Shown: positions 11,925 to 23,924 of the stretch, in pieces
Layout: each line of letters begins with the position of its first letter
Numbering within the stretch: the stretch's first letter is position 1
DNA from: Homalodisca vitripennis
Lineage: Eukaryota; Arthropoda; Insecta; Hemiptera; Cicadellidae
Length of the DNA stretch: 64,000 bases
Assembly (NCBI RefSeq): GCF_021130785.1
Contig: NC_060213.1
Coordinates: 98,572,501 to 98,636,500, forward strand
Direction: 5' to 3'
The notes under the pieces: generated by a model
Databases searched by the model: none
Told to the model about the DNA's origin: nothing
Seen by the model: only the letters and a program-made list of their open reading frames with translations
Made by a program: the position numbers and the translations under genes

Positions 11925-12352
11925 TAGCAATGAACATATACGGCATGTTTCACAGGCCCATAGCAATGAACATGTATGGCATGTTTCACAGCCCCATAGC
12001 AATGAACATATACGGCATGTTTCACAGCCCCATAGCAATGAACATATACGGCATGTTTCACAGGCCCATAGCAATGAACATATACGGCATGTTTCACAGG
12101 CCTATAGCAATGAACATGTACGGCATGTTTCACAGCCCCATAGCAATGAACATATACGGCATGTTTCACAGGCCCATAGCAATGAACATATACGTCATGT
12201 TTCACAGGCCCATAGCAATGAACATATACGGCATGTTTCACAGGCTCATAGCAATGAACATATACGGCATGTTTCACAGCCCCATTGCAATGAACATATA
12301 CGGCATGTTTCACAGGCCCATAGCAATGAACATATACGGCATGTTTCACAGG
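11925..12352. repeat. 36-bp minisatellite, about 12 copies
   Basis: The unit tagcaatgaacatatacggc followed by atgtttcacaggccca repeats about 11.9 times with few substitutions (ggccc/gcccc, atatac/atgtac). Because 36 is a multiple of three, reading frames stay open through the whole array on both strands (154 codons plus, 146 codons minus). I treat these as consequences of the period. Confidence 0.95.
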
Positions 12353-13009
12353 TCATCTTTTTTTCTACTAAGACCTAATTAAATATCTAATTATTACGCT
12401 TACTCCAAAAAAGGTTTTTTCACTGCTTTCGAAATGGCAGGATATACTTGTTAGATGGATAAGATTATAGTGTTAGGGGCGCCTCCTGTCAAGATTCATG
12501 TGTTAGGATTTTGGATACTAATCTCAGCCGTCTCCTTAGAAGAAGGGGAAGCCAGCACTGTACCAGCCTCTCAGCTAAGGAGTATCACACCTGTATATCT
12601 AAACTAGCAACAGCCCCACATGCACGTAGGAGACCCACCAACTCCAACAGTCTCCCGCAGTAGACGAGACGTAACGATCTACTTTTGCTCCATAATACGA
12701 CATTTGTGGTTAGCGATGTGGCGCTACTGAATATTTATACGATTTAGAAATATTGTATCGGTTTTTGCTGTATCCAGTGTATGTACTACTGGAAGGTATA
12801 AGCCTGCCAGAAGTGAACCCTCCTGGGAAACCTATTCCATGAACTAAGGAAGGTTGGTTTGTTTACTGCCAATGATGTAGTACGTATCATGGATTAGTAA
12901 CCATTATATTGTTTAATAACACAGACATATGAGTTTTAAAGGAAACCATGGTTCAGTTTGTAATAATGCAGTTTTGTGTGGTAAATAAAAGGAAGTGATC
13001 AATTAAAAC
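12353..13009. other. Spacer with a GC-richer patch
   Basis: The stretch at about 12480-12720 is notably richer in G and C than its surroundings and shows short open stretches in more than one frame, but no recognisable protein. It may be a fragment of an old repeat. Confidence 0.3.
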
Positions 13010-13170
13010 AGTTGGCCGCCTGATGTTAATCTTGTGGCAGGATCATTGAGAAGACGAGAGAGATCTGAAAATGATCCTGCCATAGTTTAAAATTAGAAGG
13101 GTATTTTCTGCTTAAAGTATTAATGTCTTTCAAATGTTTTTCATCCTCCCCCATCTAATTGGGATTGCTA
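13010..13170 (-). pseudogene. Paralogous block, partial copy (tract W)
   Basis: This segment aligns with 29038-29182 and 40785-40950: shared pieces include taatcttg, gagagatc(t/c)gA, agaaggg(t/g)attttct and the C/T-rich stretch after it. In the minus-strand frame shared by all three copies it reads KIPF-stop-F before SDLSRLLND, so any ancestral gene is dead here. This copy carries an extra 13-bp inverted duplication (13035-13047 against 13070-13082). Confidence 0.6.
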
Positions 13171-15150
13171 TGATTAAATATTATAATGTTAAAATAGGTT
13201 CACCTGCTTAAATGTTATTAATAAATCTACCAAACACGGCCATATTCATTTCATAAAATGTATTCAACGTGTTAAGTTTTTACTATTGCACATTTTTGTG
13301 ATATGCGTACTTAAGCTTACATCAATAAATAAATAATATAATATATGTTCTTGAATAAGTGGGTTTCCCTATTAACTTCGAACAAAACTGTATCACAACG
13401 ACGTTTAACGCTAAATATATGTTTACATTGTATTGAAACGAAGTTTTTACTGGGTATTTATAGATGCTATATGTACAGTACTCATGCACATGTTATAATA
13501 TGGGCTATAGAAATTATTATTTTAATAGATACATATAATTAGGAAATTAGTAAATCCTGTTAAGCAGGAATAATACTAATAGAGAAATCAAAGAGTGGAG
13601 ATGAGAATAAAATGAAAATTAAATCTCCACCTAGGGGACAGAGGAAGTGGTAAACACAGCCACATGAGACGGTGAGTTGTAGGCTTCTTGTCGTGACTGT
13701 TGATACCGTGATATATCAATCTTGTCACACGCGTGACTGCTAGGGGTGACGGTGTCGTTCTTGAACCAAGCAAAGTTCTTCGTTATATCTAGTTTTAAAT
13801 GCTGGTACTCGTCTATAATCGTGAATAATAAATCGACAAATATTTAATAATGACCGAACGTTGACAGAAAATACTAATATTTATAGACTAAGACTGTGAT
13901 TACTGGTACTGGTGAGGGTGATCTGAAATCACTGACATTTCTTAGCTATATGCTGTCTAAGGTAACATATAGCATTGATTAAAATTAGAGACTTTACATA
14001 TATTTACATAATAATTATTTTATTCAAGGGCGATAATAATAGGGGGAAGGTTCATTTGGTTGAAGCACACATCTTTTAATTTTACTTTACTTTGCGTATA
14101 ACAGCCGGAATTCCGTCCATTACAGTTGTAAATAATACAGTAGAACGTTTTTGGTTGTAATAATTGTCAATTGGATTGAAGAATTAATTCTGTATATTTA
14201 AAAATCTACTCATGATACCGTCAGCCTTGCTGTTTGAATTAGGAATAAAACTATTTTTTCCTTGAAGGTATTATAAACTTAGCACTTAGCATTAGATACG
14301 ATTAATCCATATTTATACAATAATATCTTGTACAAGAAATATATTTTGCTCAACGTAACTGTTTTCCCAACCCTTTTAAAACGGTGAGAAAAATATTCTG
14401 GGGTAACTTAACGATTTTGGAATAGCTAAATATACATAAAACAATCATTCTAAAAACATTTACATCATATGTTTACTGAATTTACAATAAGTGATTCCAT
14501 GTAGGAAACACCTTATAGGGAGGATAAATATAGTGAAGTACTGCTTAATGTTGACACTGGTACTAATTACTCCTGATCAACACTTGCTTTACACAATTCC
14601 CACTCATTAAAACTCAAGTGAGAGGTATACGGATTAAATCGTACTGCGCATCAAATCTGAGGTCTATAAACGCTGATGCGGACATAGAGGGAGACAAACT
14701 TATTGTGTCTGTATTATGCCACTGTCACTCGACATAGGACTGCCACTTTCCTTAAGAGGGTCAATAACGCAGGATGTCTCCTATACAGACAAATTCAGGC
14801 TAAAGGCTCTGTAGTGGCTGTAGTGAATAGAATATGAGTTTAGAAAGTGTGTACCTACTTTTTTAATATTTATATGATGTTGTACAAAAGTTTAAAGATT
14901 GATTTTAAAACAAAACAAATTATAACATTAAAAAGGGACTTGCGTACGTATTATTAAGTTCTTTGACACAGTGAGCATCTAGGTTTGTGCAATTAAATAT
15001 AAGGGCACAATAGTGTTTTCAGTGCCGTATATCACTATTTTTTGTGGAGCTAAATAAAGGAAATAAAGGCAACCACCAACAAAATCGACTCTTAAGGACT
15101 GTGGGTCACACGCACTTGAGCATTAAATAAGCTTCAAAAACCATATTACG
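13171..15150. other. AT-rich spacer
   Basis: No gene or repeat recognised. Small ORFs at 13345-13542 and 13588-13773 lack support. Confidence 0.35.
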
Positions 15151-15955
15151 TACCTCACAGTTCAATGTCACATCCTTCTGAGTTACCAGCAACTCTCTAT
15201 TACTCTAAGTTAACAGTGTGGGATAACTGCCCTTGTGACGTGAACATTACATAATATACAGGTACCATATCCTGTACCTCACAGTTCAATGTCACATCCT
15301 TCTGAGTTACCAGCAACTCGCTATTACTCTAAATGAACAGTGTGGGATAACTGCCCTTGTGACGTGAACATTACATAATATACAGGTACCATATCCTGTA
15401 CCTCACAGTTCAATGTCACATCCTTCTGAGTTACCAGCAACTCGCTATTACTCTAAGTGAACAGTGTGGGATAAACTGCCCTTGTGACGTGAACATTACA
15501 TAATATACAGGTACCATATCCTGTACCTCACAGTTCAATGTCACATCCTTCTGAGTTACCAGCAACTCGCTATTACTCTAAATGAACAGTGTGGGATAAC
15601 TGCCCTTGTGACGTGAACATTACATAATATACAGGTACCATATCCTGTACCTCACAGTTCAATGTCACATCCTTCTGAGTTACCAGCAACTCGCTATTAC
15701 TCTAAATGAACAGTGTGGGATAACTGCCCTTGTGACGTGAACATTACATAATATACAGGTACCATATCCTGTACCTCACAGTTCAATGTCACATCCTTCT
15801 GAGTTACCAGCAACTCGCTATTACTCTAAGTGAACAGTGTGGGATAACTGCCCTTGTGACGTGAACATTACATAATATACAGGTACCATATCCTGTACAT
15901 CACAGTTCAATGCCACCACCCTCTGAATTACATGGCAACTCTCTATTACTTAGAG
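15151..15955. repeat. 124-bp satellite, 6 full copies plus a diverged partial
   Basis: Units begin tacctcacagttcaatgtca at 15151, 15275, 15399, 15524, 15648 and 15772, with a seventh start at 15896 that diverges within about 60 bp. Period is 124 bp (125 once, from one extra A). Internal copies are nearly identical, differing mainly at agt/aat before gaacagtgtggg. The unit contains tacaggtaccatatcctgta, an inverted repeat around a KpnI site. No coding potential. Confidence 0.96.
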
Positions 15956-16137
15956 TGTTCATTAATGTTAAATGAAAGCAATTTTTCATTTTGCAAAATT
16001 TTAATTAGTTTATATTATTGTATCTGTTTCACAAACTCTTATATATGATATACAGCGTGATCTATGTTTCCAAATAAGGTCCAGGAAACATGTTTATAAA
16101 TGTTTTAATACTGCAATTGTAATTTACACCAGGATTA

Positions 16138-16180
16138 GAATAGTATAGAATAGAAACGCTTGTTTATTGAGGTGAATTTA
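16138..16180 (-). mobile_element. Possible 3' end of a non-LTR element
   Basis: Read on the minus strand, an AATAAA lies just before short tattc-type repeats, the arrangement of many LINE 3' ends. No coding remnant is visible beside it. Confidence 0.25.
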
Positions 16181-19100
16181 GAACCACATGGTTTTTAACA
16201 TACCCTTTTAATGAAAAAAATAATCTTGATAAAAAAAGGCTTTATAAACTATGTTATTAACTATTGCTATGTCTATGTTGGAAGATGAAAAGTTTAAGAC
16301 GAAGCGTAGTGTACCAGAATTGACCCTTGTTCTCGATCATCGCTCTACAATCGTTAACTTTTTCAGTGAGTTTTTTTAACATTCATCAAGAAAGAGGTGA
16401 AAATGTTTTCTTAACGAGAAAGATATGTGCTGAAATAAGTAAGAAAACATCAACAAGCGGTAAGCTTTTGTGGGGATTGGATTAGTGGAAGATCCAACAT
16501 CCGACTAACAATTTGCTGATGGAAAAATCCAAAACTCGTTATTTATAATAAAGTTTGTACAAAAATGTAATATTCATCATTATTAAATTTCTTTGCCTTA
16601 TCTGAACCACATAACAAACCCACCAATACATACCACAGTGGGGGATGTAAAGAACCAAAAAAAAGAAAAAATAAAGCTCAATCAGGTTTCAACAACACAT
16701 AACTACTGTGAAAAAATACATAGTAACATAACAAAAACCATAAGGGAACACTAAAAACTGAACAATAACTTAGAATTTTTGGTGTTTGTTATAGTCAAAG
16801 GTGTATTTGGGTTTTGTGCGTGTTTGACATCTTATGTTTGTGGGATGTATTTGTTGTCTGATTGGTATATTATAAATGGACTTCAGTTCTGGTTATTTTC
16901 TCTAGACTAAACATCGATAAGAAACCTTTGTTCTCCAAAAGGGATAAATGAGAAATTTGGCGAATTTTTACTAAAACAAATTTCCACAGTGATGCTTGCC
17001 TAGAACTTCAAAATCTTCTTATATAAACAAAAGTAATAAATATATAAGTGACATTGTTTTTTATAGATCAAGTATAGGACACGTTGGAATTTATGCACGA
17101 TTATACTTACTTATACTAAGTTATTTAATATACTTTTAATATTTAAGTAAAATATGCATAAACCGCTTAATAACCGTACGAATAAACCAAGCACGACAGG
17201 AATGCTTCTTTATTATATTTTCCACGTATGTTTCCAAATGCTCTTTGTATGATTACTTCTTACTTTATGCCGTAAAATTACTACACAGTAATGGGTTATT
17301 AAAATATGAATATATACAAATTGAATGAATAAGCCAATGCAAAGCGGAGTTCGCCAATTCAAAGAAAACATTATTGACAGAACAGATTTTCTCAAAGGAA
17401 ACTTTCTTAAAAACAGTTTGAATCTAAACACCGAGTAATAAGTTTTGGCTTTGGCTTGTTTTATTCCAACTCTTACTAAAAAATCCAAAAATCTGTAGAA
17501 GAAATTATACTGCTTGTTCGATTTCTTTGTATTTCCTTAAAATTTTAGCTAACACACGTCTGTTTACTACAAGTATTTTTAACACTATAATATTACTTCA
17601 CACATAATTTTCAAGACTACAGTTACCGTTATAGACTAAATATAACAAAAACTATATTTGCGCTAGTTATTAATTATAAGGAATTGACTATTTACTTGAT
17701 TTAAATAGGTTAATTCAATATGTATAAAATACAAAACACATCTTATTAATGAAAATGCATCTCTAAATGTGTTGTTGAGCGCAAATATTGAGAACGGTTG
17801 GACCAATTTGCAAATTGAAAAAAACATATTTGGAATACGAGAAAGATTTGTATGAAGAGAAAGATCTGAAAAGTTACCTGGAATATGTTAGAATTCGGAC
17901 TAACGTTTATTATTTATGTTTCATAATCCAAATTTAACTAACACTAAACAGCTGTTGATACTTTCAGTTGAAGTTTGTCAAAGAGGCAGAAACATTTGTT
18001 TAATTTTAAATTTTTAATGCAGTTCTTGATCAATAGTGATGGAGATATCAAAGACAAATGAATCAAATTTAATATTTACTCCGGATCGCGCCAATGACGA
18101 ATTTAAAACTATATAAGGCATTAATTTAAACACCGTTACAAAATCAAAGCTTAATGAATAAAGCTGTTAATTTTTTTACATAAGGTGATAAAAACTGGTG
18201 GTATTGTTTGACAATGTGATATGATATTTTATCAGTGCATTAAGGAAAAACAAACAGTAACATAAATCAACGATCCATTCTTTCCTAGAGTTTGTAGGTC
18301 CGAAAAGACTTCTATAACGCAAAACCGTATAAACGATTATTTTTAAGTGGTAAACTGACTTTAAGGATTTTCCCCTTATACCGAATATGATAGTATATTT
18401 ATTCTCCTATCCTTAATAAATTTCTGAAAAAAGTCCTCCTATGTATGATTATTTTATGCATAGAGACAATAAGGCTAACTGAACTATGGAACTCGAAATA
18501 TGTTAAACCGAAAGTAAAATACAATATTAAGATTTTGGTTTAATATTCAACAACGTATTATTATTTAGTCTCTTCAATATTTGCTACATGTTCTAAAACT
18601 AACAATGAAATACATTCGCATTTGCAGTGCTGTATAAAACATACATTATGGCTGAAAAAACAATTCTAAACAAAAAGATAGTCTAAATACAAAACATAAA
18701 AATTAAACATTCTATGGTCGATTGACTCTTTGATTGACTCATACATTCATTCTGCAGCAACAAACCAAGACTAGCATCTATGGCTAGAAAACACGAATTA
18801 ACAGCCAACGCAAACCAACCTAGGCTCATCACTAACTCAAAATGGCCTGGGGGGGGATTCCACAAACGGCATGCAGACTATAACTATAAATGAATAAAAT
18901 TGAAGATAGCAATTCTATGGAAAGGAATTTACAACACCGACCCGACTAGTGCGGGTATATATAAACCTAATATTTATTCGAAATCATTTACAAAACATTT
19001 TGAAAACCCAGCTTTGGAAATAGGAAAAAGAATCCAAAAAACTCTTATATAATGCAATTTCAACGCTGAAATTCGTACATAGTAGGGTGAATTATACTCA

Positions 19101-19250
19101 TTTTTGTAAAGTTATTATTATTGTTTCCCCTTAGTCAAGTTAAACAAGTTACTTATCTTTTACTTAAGAGGAACAAATTAAAAGGAAACAGTATAGTATG
19201 TTGTTGTCTGATATTATGTCTTTAATAGTATATAATTTTACGCAGTTATT
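16181..19250. other. AT-rich spacer
   Basis: No firm feature. A 60-codon minus-strand ORF at 18683-18865 is less AT-biased than average but is not recognised. Confidence 0.35.
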
Positions 19251-19254
19251 GTCT

Positions 19255-19440
19255 GAAGAGTTGAGCAAATGTGAATGTTGAATTTCAGAAGAAGCTCCAG
19301 TCTTCCTCTTTTTGCAGCGTCTGGAATCTAAGGCTGTCACAGACTTGACTTCTAGAATCTGGAGTCGTGTTCGTCTGAATAGATTTAAAACGTTGGTGAC
19401 AAAGTAGCTCAAAATGAACTGTTGACATCGTTTTTTCATC
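19255..19440. repeat. Diverged direct repeat, copy 1
   Basis: This tract, containing tctggaatc, agacttgact, tggagtc and tcgtctgaa, matches 19602-19790 in order and orientation, with many substitutions and small indels. It is an old local duplication of unknown content. Confidence 0.7.
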
Positions 19441-19601
19441 AGACACACCTATAGGCCCTACTACTACTAAATATAGTGTAATCTAGACGATCTATTTTCA
19501 TTTTAGGTGCAAAAGAGTGCATTACGATGTTTTACACACGATTTCTAAGCACGGTAGAGCAACCGAGTTCCCTATACATTACGTAGCTGTTGTTGAAGGT
19601 T

Positions 19602-19790
19602 TTATTCAATGTGAATGTGAAGTTTCGCTCCAGTCCACCATCTGGAATCCGATGCTCTTAAAGACTTGACTCCATAATTTGGAGTCATGCTCGTCTGAAG
19701 AGATCCAAAATATGTCGGCAACGAAGGAGCTCGAAATGAACTCTTTACATATATTTTGTGGTCCAGATATCTCTGATGCCGAAACAATGA
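19602..19790. repeat. Diverged direct repeat, copy 2
   Basis: Second copy of the tract at 19255-19440. It shares gtgaatgt, gctccagtc, tctggaatc, agacttgact, ggagtc and tcgtctgaa(g/t)agat. A 61-codon minus ORF here is not recognised. Confidence 0.7.
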
Positions 19791-20520
19791 TAAGGATTTA
19801 GAATTTTAATTAAGGTTAGAATTAAATGTAGGAGTTAAGAGGCCAAGGTCATAATTATTTAAGATTTTTTGCTTATTTTTCAAATTAAAATTTGAATATA
19901 ATCACTCGCTCAACTACTTTAACCCCAAATAATCTTAGTATACTTCTCATACTGACCAATATAATCAATTTTTATTTTGAAACACATTTCTTAACTTTGA
20001 AGTTATAATTTTTAACTTGCTCCACTTTGTAATTCACAAGTTGTAAGGTGTGTCTTATCAACCAAATAATTTAATATTATCAGCAACACAATGTCTGCTA
20101 AATTTGAAAAGTTTCCCTAAAATTTCTCATGCGTTAATTAACATTTTTGATCACATGTAATAGATTTTTTGGAGATAAAAACTTCTATTTTCACTGTGTT
20201 TGTTAAAACAATACTGTTGTTCAATTTTGTTTTATACTTCTTTAGGTATACACATTCACCCTTAGGTGAAATATTTGGTCAGAGTAGTCTTCATCCAATT
20301 AAGAATATTAGAAATATTTTCATACGTTCTGAATAGGTAGGTAAGTGATTTTACTTATTTCTACCTATTTTAATAAATTTACTTGAGATGTTGGTCATTA
20401 CAGAAATGTACCTGCGTAATAAAAGTAGTAATCTGGACTAAGAGAGAGTCTCAGCTTAGCGTTTTTCAAAGAATCTTTTTCTCAGAATAACTATATGCAC
20501 ATATTCTCAGCGTAGCGTTT

Positions 20521-21628
20521 TTAACCCTTTCCGGGCCAGGCGGCAATATATTGCCGCCATAGATCGTGTCTGAAAAATTCCAGGCGGCAATATATTGCCG
20601 TCGGTGACATACGCGAAAAGCGCCATATATTGCCGCCTTGATATTCGTAATTTTCTTTAAAAAATACGACATCAAATGATTAAAGTTTTATGTTTTTTTA
20701 TTCCCTGGTATATTTGTAGATATTTAATATGAATATAATTTTTATTTTGGAGGTCTATGCATTTTTATTTCGTAATTGTCACGTGACATTATCAGGTGAC
20801 TCGATCTATTGTTGTTAATTCTTTATGCTTTAGTGCAATCGTACCATTGTATGCTGGATTCTTCTTCATTATTTTATTTTGTGGTTGTAAATATTAGTAG
20901 TGTTACCTGCTTAGCTATTGTGTGTAGTAGTTACAATGACTGACAATTTGCGATCTCACGGGAGTGAAATTGTAAGTAGCATATTTGTAAATAGAAAAAG
21001 TGTAAATAAATTTCAAATAAAATTGTGCAAATATTTCTTGGTAAATAGTGTTTTTAACTGTATTGAAACTGCTTATGGATCCTACAATCATCTGTTTACC
21101 GGTACATCCGTAATGTGAATATTTATTTTAAGTTTCTTGCAGTTAAGAGTCAGTTGCTTTATCACTTGTTGCGAAGTACAATTATGCGTATTTATACAAA
21201 ATGTGTCATAAAAAATTTATTTATGAGAGAAATAACACAAAATTTTTGTATGGTTGTTCCTTTATAAATGTACAATATAATAACATAGCTTTCTACAGTA
21301 AAATTATTTTCCCTTTTTTAGGTATTTACGAAAAACATTAAAAAAATTAAATTTTTTTTATGTAATCCATTAAAACATTATTTTTTTTAAATTTTAAATA
21401 ACTTAAAACTACATCTTTATATTTTTTTCTTGATAGTATATATCTATACGAGTAATTTGGTGCAACTTTTAGGTCATTCTCTAATGTTTATGAAAAGTTA
21501 TAAATTTTAATCTAAGAGACTGCAAAATCGCCAATTTTAGCCTGGCACTTTTGACTAGTCACAAGGGGATAGATATGTGAAAAAATTTTGCAACATCTCA
21601 TATTTGGTCCTGGCCCTGAAAGGGTTAA
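20521..21628. mobile_element. piggyBac-type element, non-autonomous, with TTAA target duplication
   Basis: The element is bounded by TTAA on both sides (20521-20524 and 21625-21628). Its 16-bp terminal inverted repeats are ccctttccgggccagg on the left and the reverse complement of ccctttcagggccagg on the right (15 of 16 match). TTAA duplication plus CCCTTT termini are characteristic of the piggyBac superfamily. The 1.1-kb interior has no transposase; the only notable ORF (20918-21118 plus) has an internal Met at 20936 followed by a gtaagt donor-like site and is unrecognised. It must have been mobilised in trans. Three copies of a palindromic motif lie next to the left end. Confidence 0.85.
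20539..20637. repeat. Three subterminal palindromes inside the piggyBac-type element
   Basis: A perfect 20-bp palindrome ggcggcaatatattgccgcc occupies 20539-20558. A near copy is at 20583-20602 (one change) and a degenerate third at 20621-20637. Repeats next to terminal inverted repeats often serve as transposase-binding sites; that role is inferred here. The right end lacks them. Confidence 0.8.
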
Positions 21629-21849
21629 GGATAATATTACAATCTTTTTTTTAATTTTACAATTTTTTTAATTTTAAAATGGATTTGTGCCTTTAAATCA
21701 TAGTAGTTGATGGATCAAAATTTATTAGTAAGTATTTTAAACTACCTATTAAGTGGGTATGATATCGGGTTGAATACACCTTTAGGTAGATTAACGAAGC
21801 AAGTCATGCTTTTAATTAAAAATAGAATGATATCTAGTCCACATTTTGT

Positions 21850-22330
21850 GAGATTGAATTAAATATTTACTTTGTTGCTGCATAAAAACGATATTCTCCT
21901 TTCGATATAGACTGACTTAGTTTTGGTTATACATATACTATATTTTCTATTTGGGCTGGAAACACTTTTTCTGAGAATTTTATTTTGAATGTGCATAACT
22001 ATCTACAAATATACATAATAATAAGTTAATCTAAACAATATTCATTACATATCATTAGATGAATAGGTTTTTTAGTCAATAACAGTGTAAGGAAAAAGAT
22101 AAATCTATCAGTATCTGGTAAACAAATTAATTACTATCTAAGGGAGAGACTTGTGATAAGTTATATTGTTTACACAAAATTGAGTATTAAGTTTAAACAT
22201 AACGCAAAGAGTTTACCTGAAATTAGGTTAATTGAGTTTGGCCCCAGTATTAAAAACACATAATCTGAGTTTGTTTTATAGGCCTACTAGGGCAATTTAA
22301 TCAAATATTAATATAAACAAATCTGTTCAC
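21850..22330 (-). pseudogene. Paralogous block alpha, tract X
   Basis: The sequence at 21900-22030 matches 36190-36300 (shared ttggaaaca, tttttt, tttgaa), and 22070-22250 matches 37480-37640 (shared aagataaatct, aacaaattaat, gataagttatattgtttac, cgcaaaga). On the minus strand both X copies read NNITY followed by an alignable hydrophobic stretch, with stops. I interpret it as part of a decayed paralogue whose other tracts lie at 27.4-29.7 kb. Confidence 0.5.
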
Positions 22331-22734
22331 TAAGAGAACAAAACGTGTGAGAAAACATTAACATATGATCTATTATAATCTCCCCAGATATTATTTTAGT
22401 TTTAGTTATAATCTGATCTGAGAGATAAGCCGGAAGACGTCTGATTCTACAGGTCTTTCGTTCACAAAAAAATGCAGTTTTTGACTGAAGGAGTTTGGAT
22501 TCTGCTATTTACAGTTAAGAAAATAGAGTTTCATCATAACAGGACTGGTTTTATAAGAAATTTTAGTGTGGACACTCCGATATCAGATCTCATAGAATGT
22601 CCACATACATATTCTATCATGAGGGATGCAGTTTGTGGAAGTAAATAAGAGAGATCTCACTGCGATTAGTGTTTTATGCAAAACTAATTTCTATGTTTAA
22701 TTTTTTATTTATAGAGCCAGCTGTACAGGGGTTT

Positions 22735-23341
22735 CCTGCAGCCCATTGTTGAGGGTTTTAAGGAGTGATGCGACTGGTGGCAGTCCTATTACCGAATACA
22801 TACTCGTTCATTTATTGTGACATAAATGAATTCACTTTATCAAAATGAATGAACGTATGCTGAATACTGTAAATAGTTGCTTGAATTTTGATATTAAAAT
22901 TTCTGATGAAACATCTGGGCAAGGAAATGCAACTGGAAATCTTGAATAATCGTCTACAATAGTAATCATGTACTGGTTTCTTAAAGATGTTGGGAGATGC
23001 CTTTCAACATGAAGTCGTTCAAATGGAGTTGTTTATTGGATAAGTTTTCTTTGATAATTTCTGCAAAATCCAGGTTTTAATTCTGCACAAACACTGCAAG
23101 AATATGAAAATTTCCTTATTTATTCTATGGTGCATGGTAAATAATTTGTTCTGACCCAGCGATACCTTCGTGTTTCGCCTGGATGGCATAGTAAATTGTG
23201 AAAACTTATCAGTTGATCAAGTTTTTCATTAATGTAACTAAAATTTCCGGCACGTTTTAAGGTGTCACCAGTAACATTTCCTCGGCCAGGACTATAAATA
23301 ATGTCATACCTGTAACAATACAGTTCAATTCGCCACCTCAT
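22735..23341 (-). pseudogene. gypsy integrase fragment
   Basis: At 23120-23341 the minus strand reads YDIIYSPGRGNVTGDTLKRA (end of RNase H) then FHNLLCHPGETR, the integrase H/C zinc-binding region. At about 22870-23060 it gives IVDDYSRFPVAFPCPD, the first Asp region of the catalytic core. Beyond that the core is interrupted by a 61-bp imperfect palindrome (22799-22859), with only a short recognisable stretch after it. Confidence 0.75.
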
Positions 23342-23419
23342 GATCTTCTCATTCTTTATTTACCAAACAAATTTGAATAGAACGTAAAGGAAACAGATTT
23401 CTTATCAGTAAACAACTTA

Positions 23420-23870
23420 AAGAGCCTCCTGAGTTAATAGTTACACCACTTCCGGGCAGCCTCTATGATATCATACGCTTCTTTTTCTAAAAAATATGCT
23501 TCAACTCCTTGAATTGTGACCTCTTGAGGATATCCATTTTGAGGGTTGGTGCTGTTGTAGTACCAGAAAAATCTGTCTCTATCATAAATCTGGCTGATCA
23601 GGACAAATAAGGAACATATATGCATTTTCAATCTCTTTCTTAAAAGTTAAAAAAAATAGAAATAACTATAGAAATAAATATAAATAGTTTGGCGTCCGGA
23701 CGAACACATATTTATAAGTGGTTGGATCTTATCTGAAAATTTAGGTAAGAATTTAGAAAAATTCCAAAACATGCTAATTATTCTCCTGAGAGAAACAGGA
23801 TCTACAGAAAGAGGAAGATTCTTCAGAGGCAGAAGACGGCTCAGGTCCAGTTTTTTCAACCCATTGCAAG
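23420..23870 (-). pseudogene. gypsy RT connection and RNase H fragment
   Basis: At 23647-23870 the minus strand encodes LRRIISMFWNFSKFLPKFSD, the conserved connection between RT and RNase H. At 23434-23631 it encodes EKEAYDIIEAARKW, the RNase H KE-x-AII-A-KW motif. A run of AT-rich sequence and stops lies between them. Confidence 0.75.
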
Positions 23871-23924
23871 AAGTGTGTTACCAAAAAAAGTAATTGTAGT
23901 AATTGAAAAGTAACGTTTAGTTTT

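Noticed and set aside
11909..12382. Repetitive protein genes on either strand
   Set aside because: Open frames follow from the 36-bp period; there is no start context, flanking coding sequence or splice pattern.
17213..17488. 91-codon minus ORF
   Set aside because: Composition like random AT-rich DNA and no motif.
20466..20675. Minus-strand ORF across the left end of the piggyBac-type element
   Set aside because: It spans the element boundary and the palindromes; no protein similarity.
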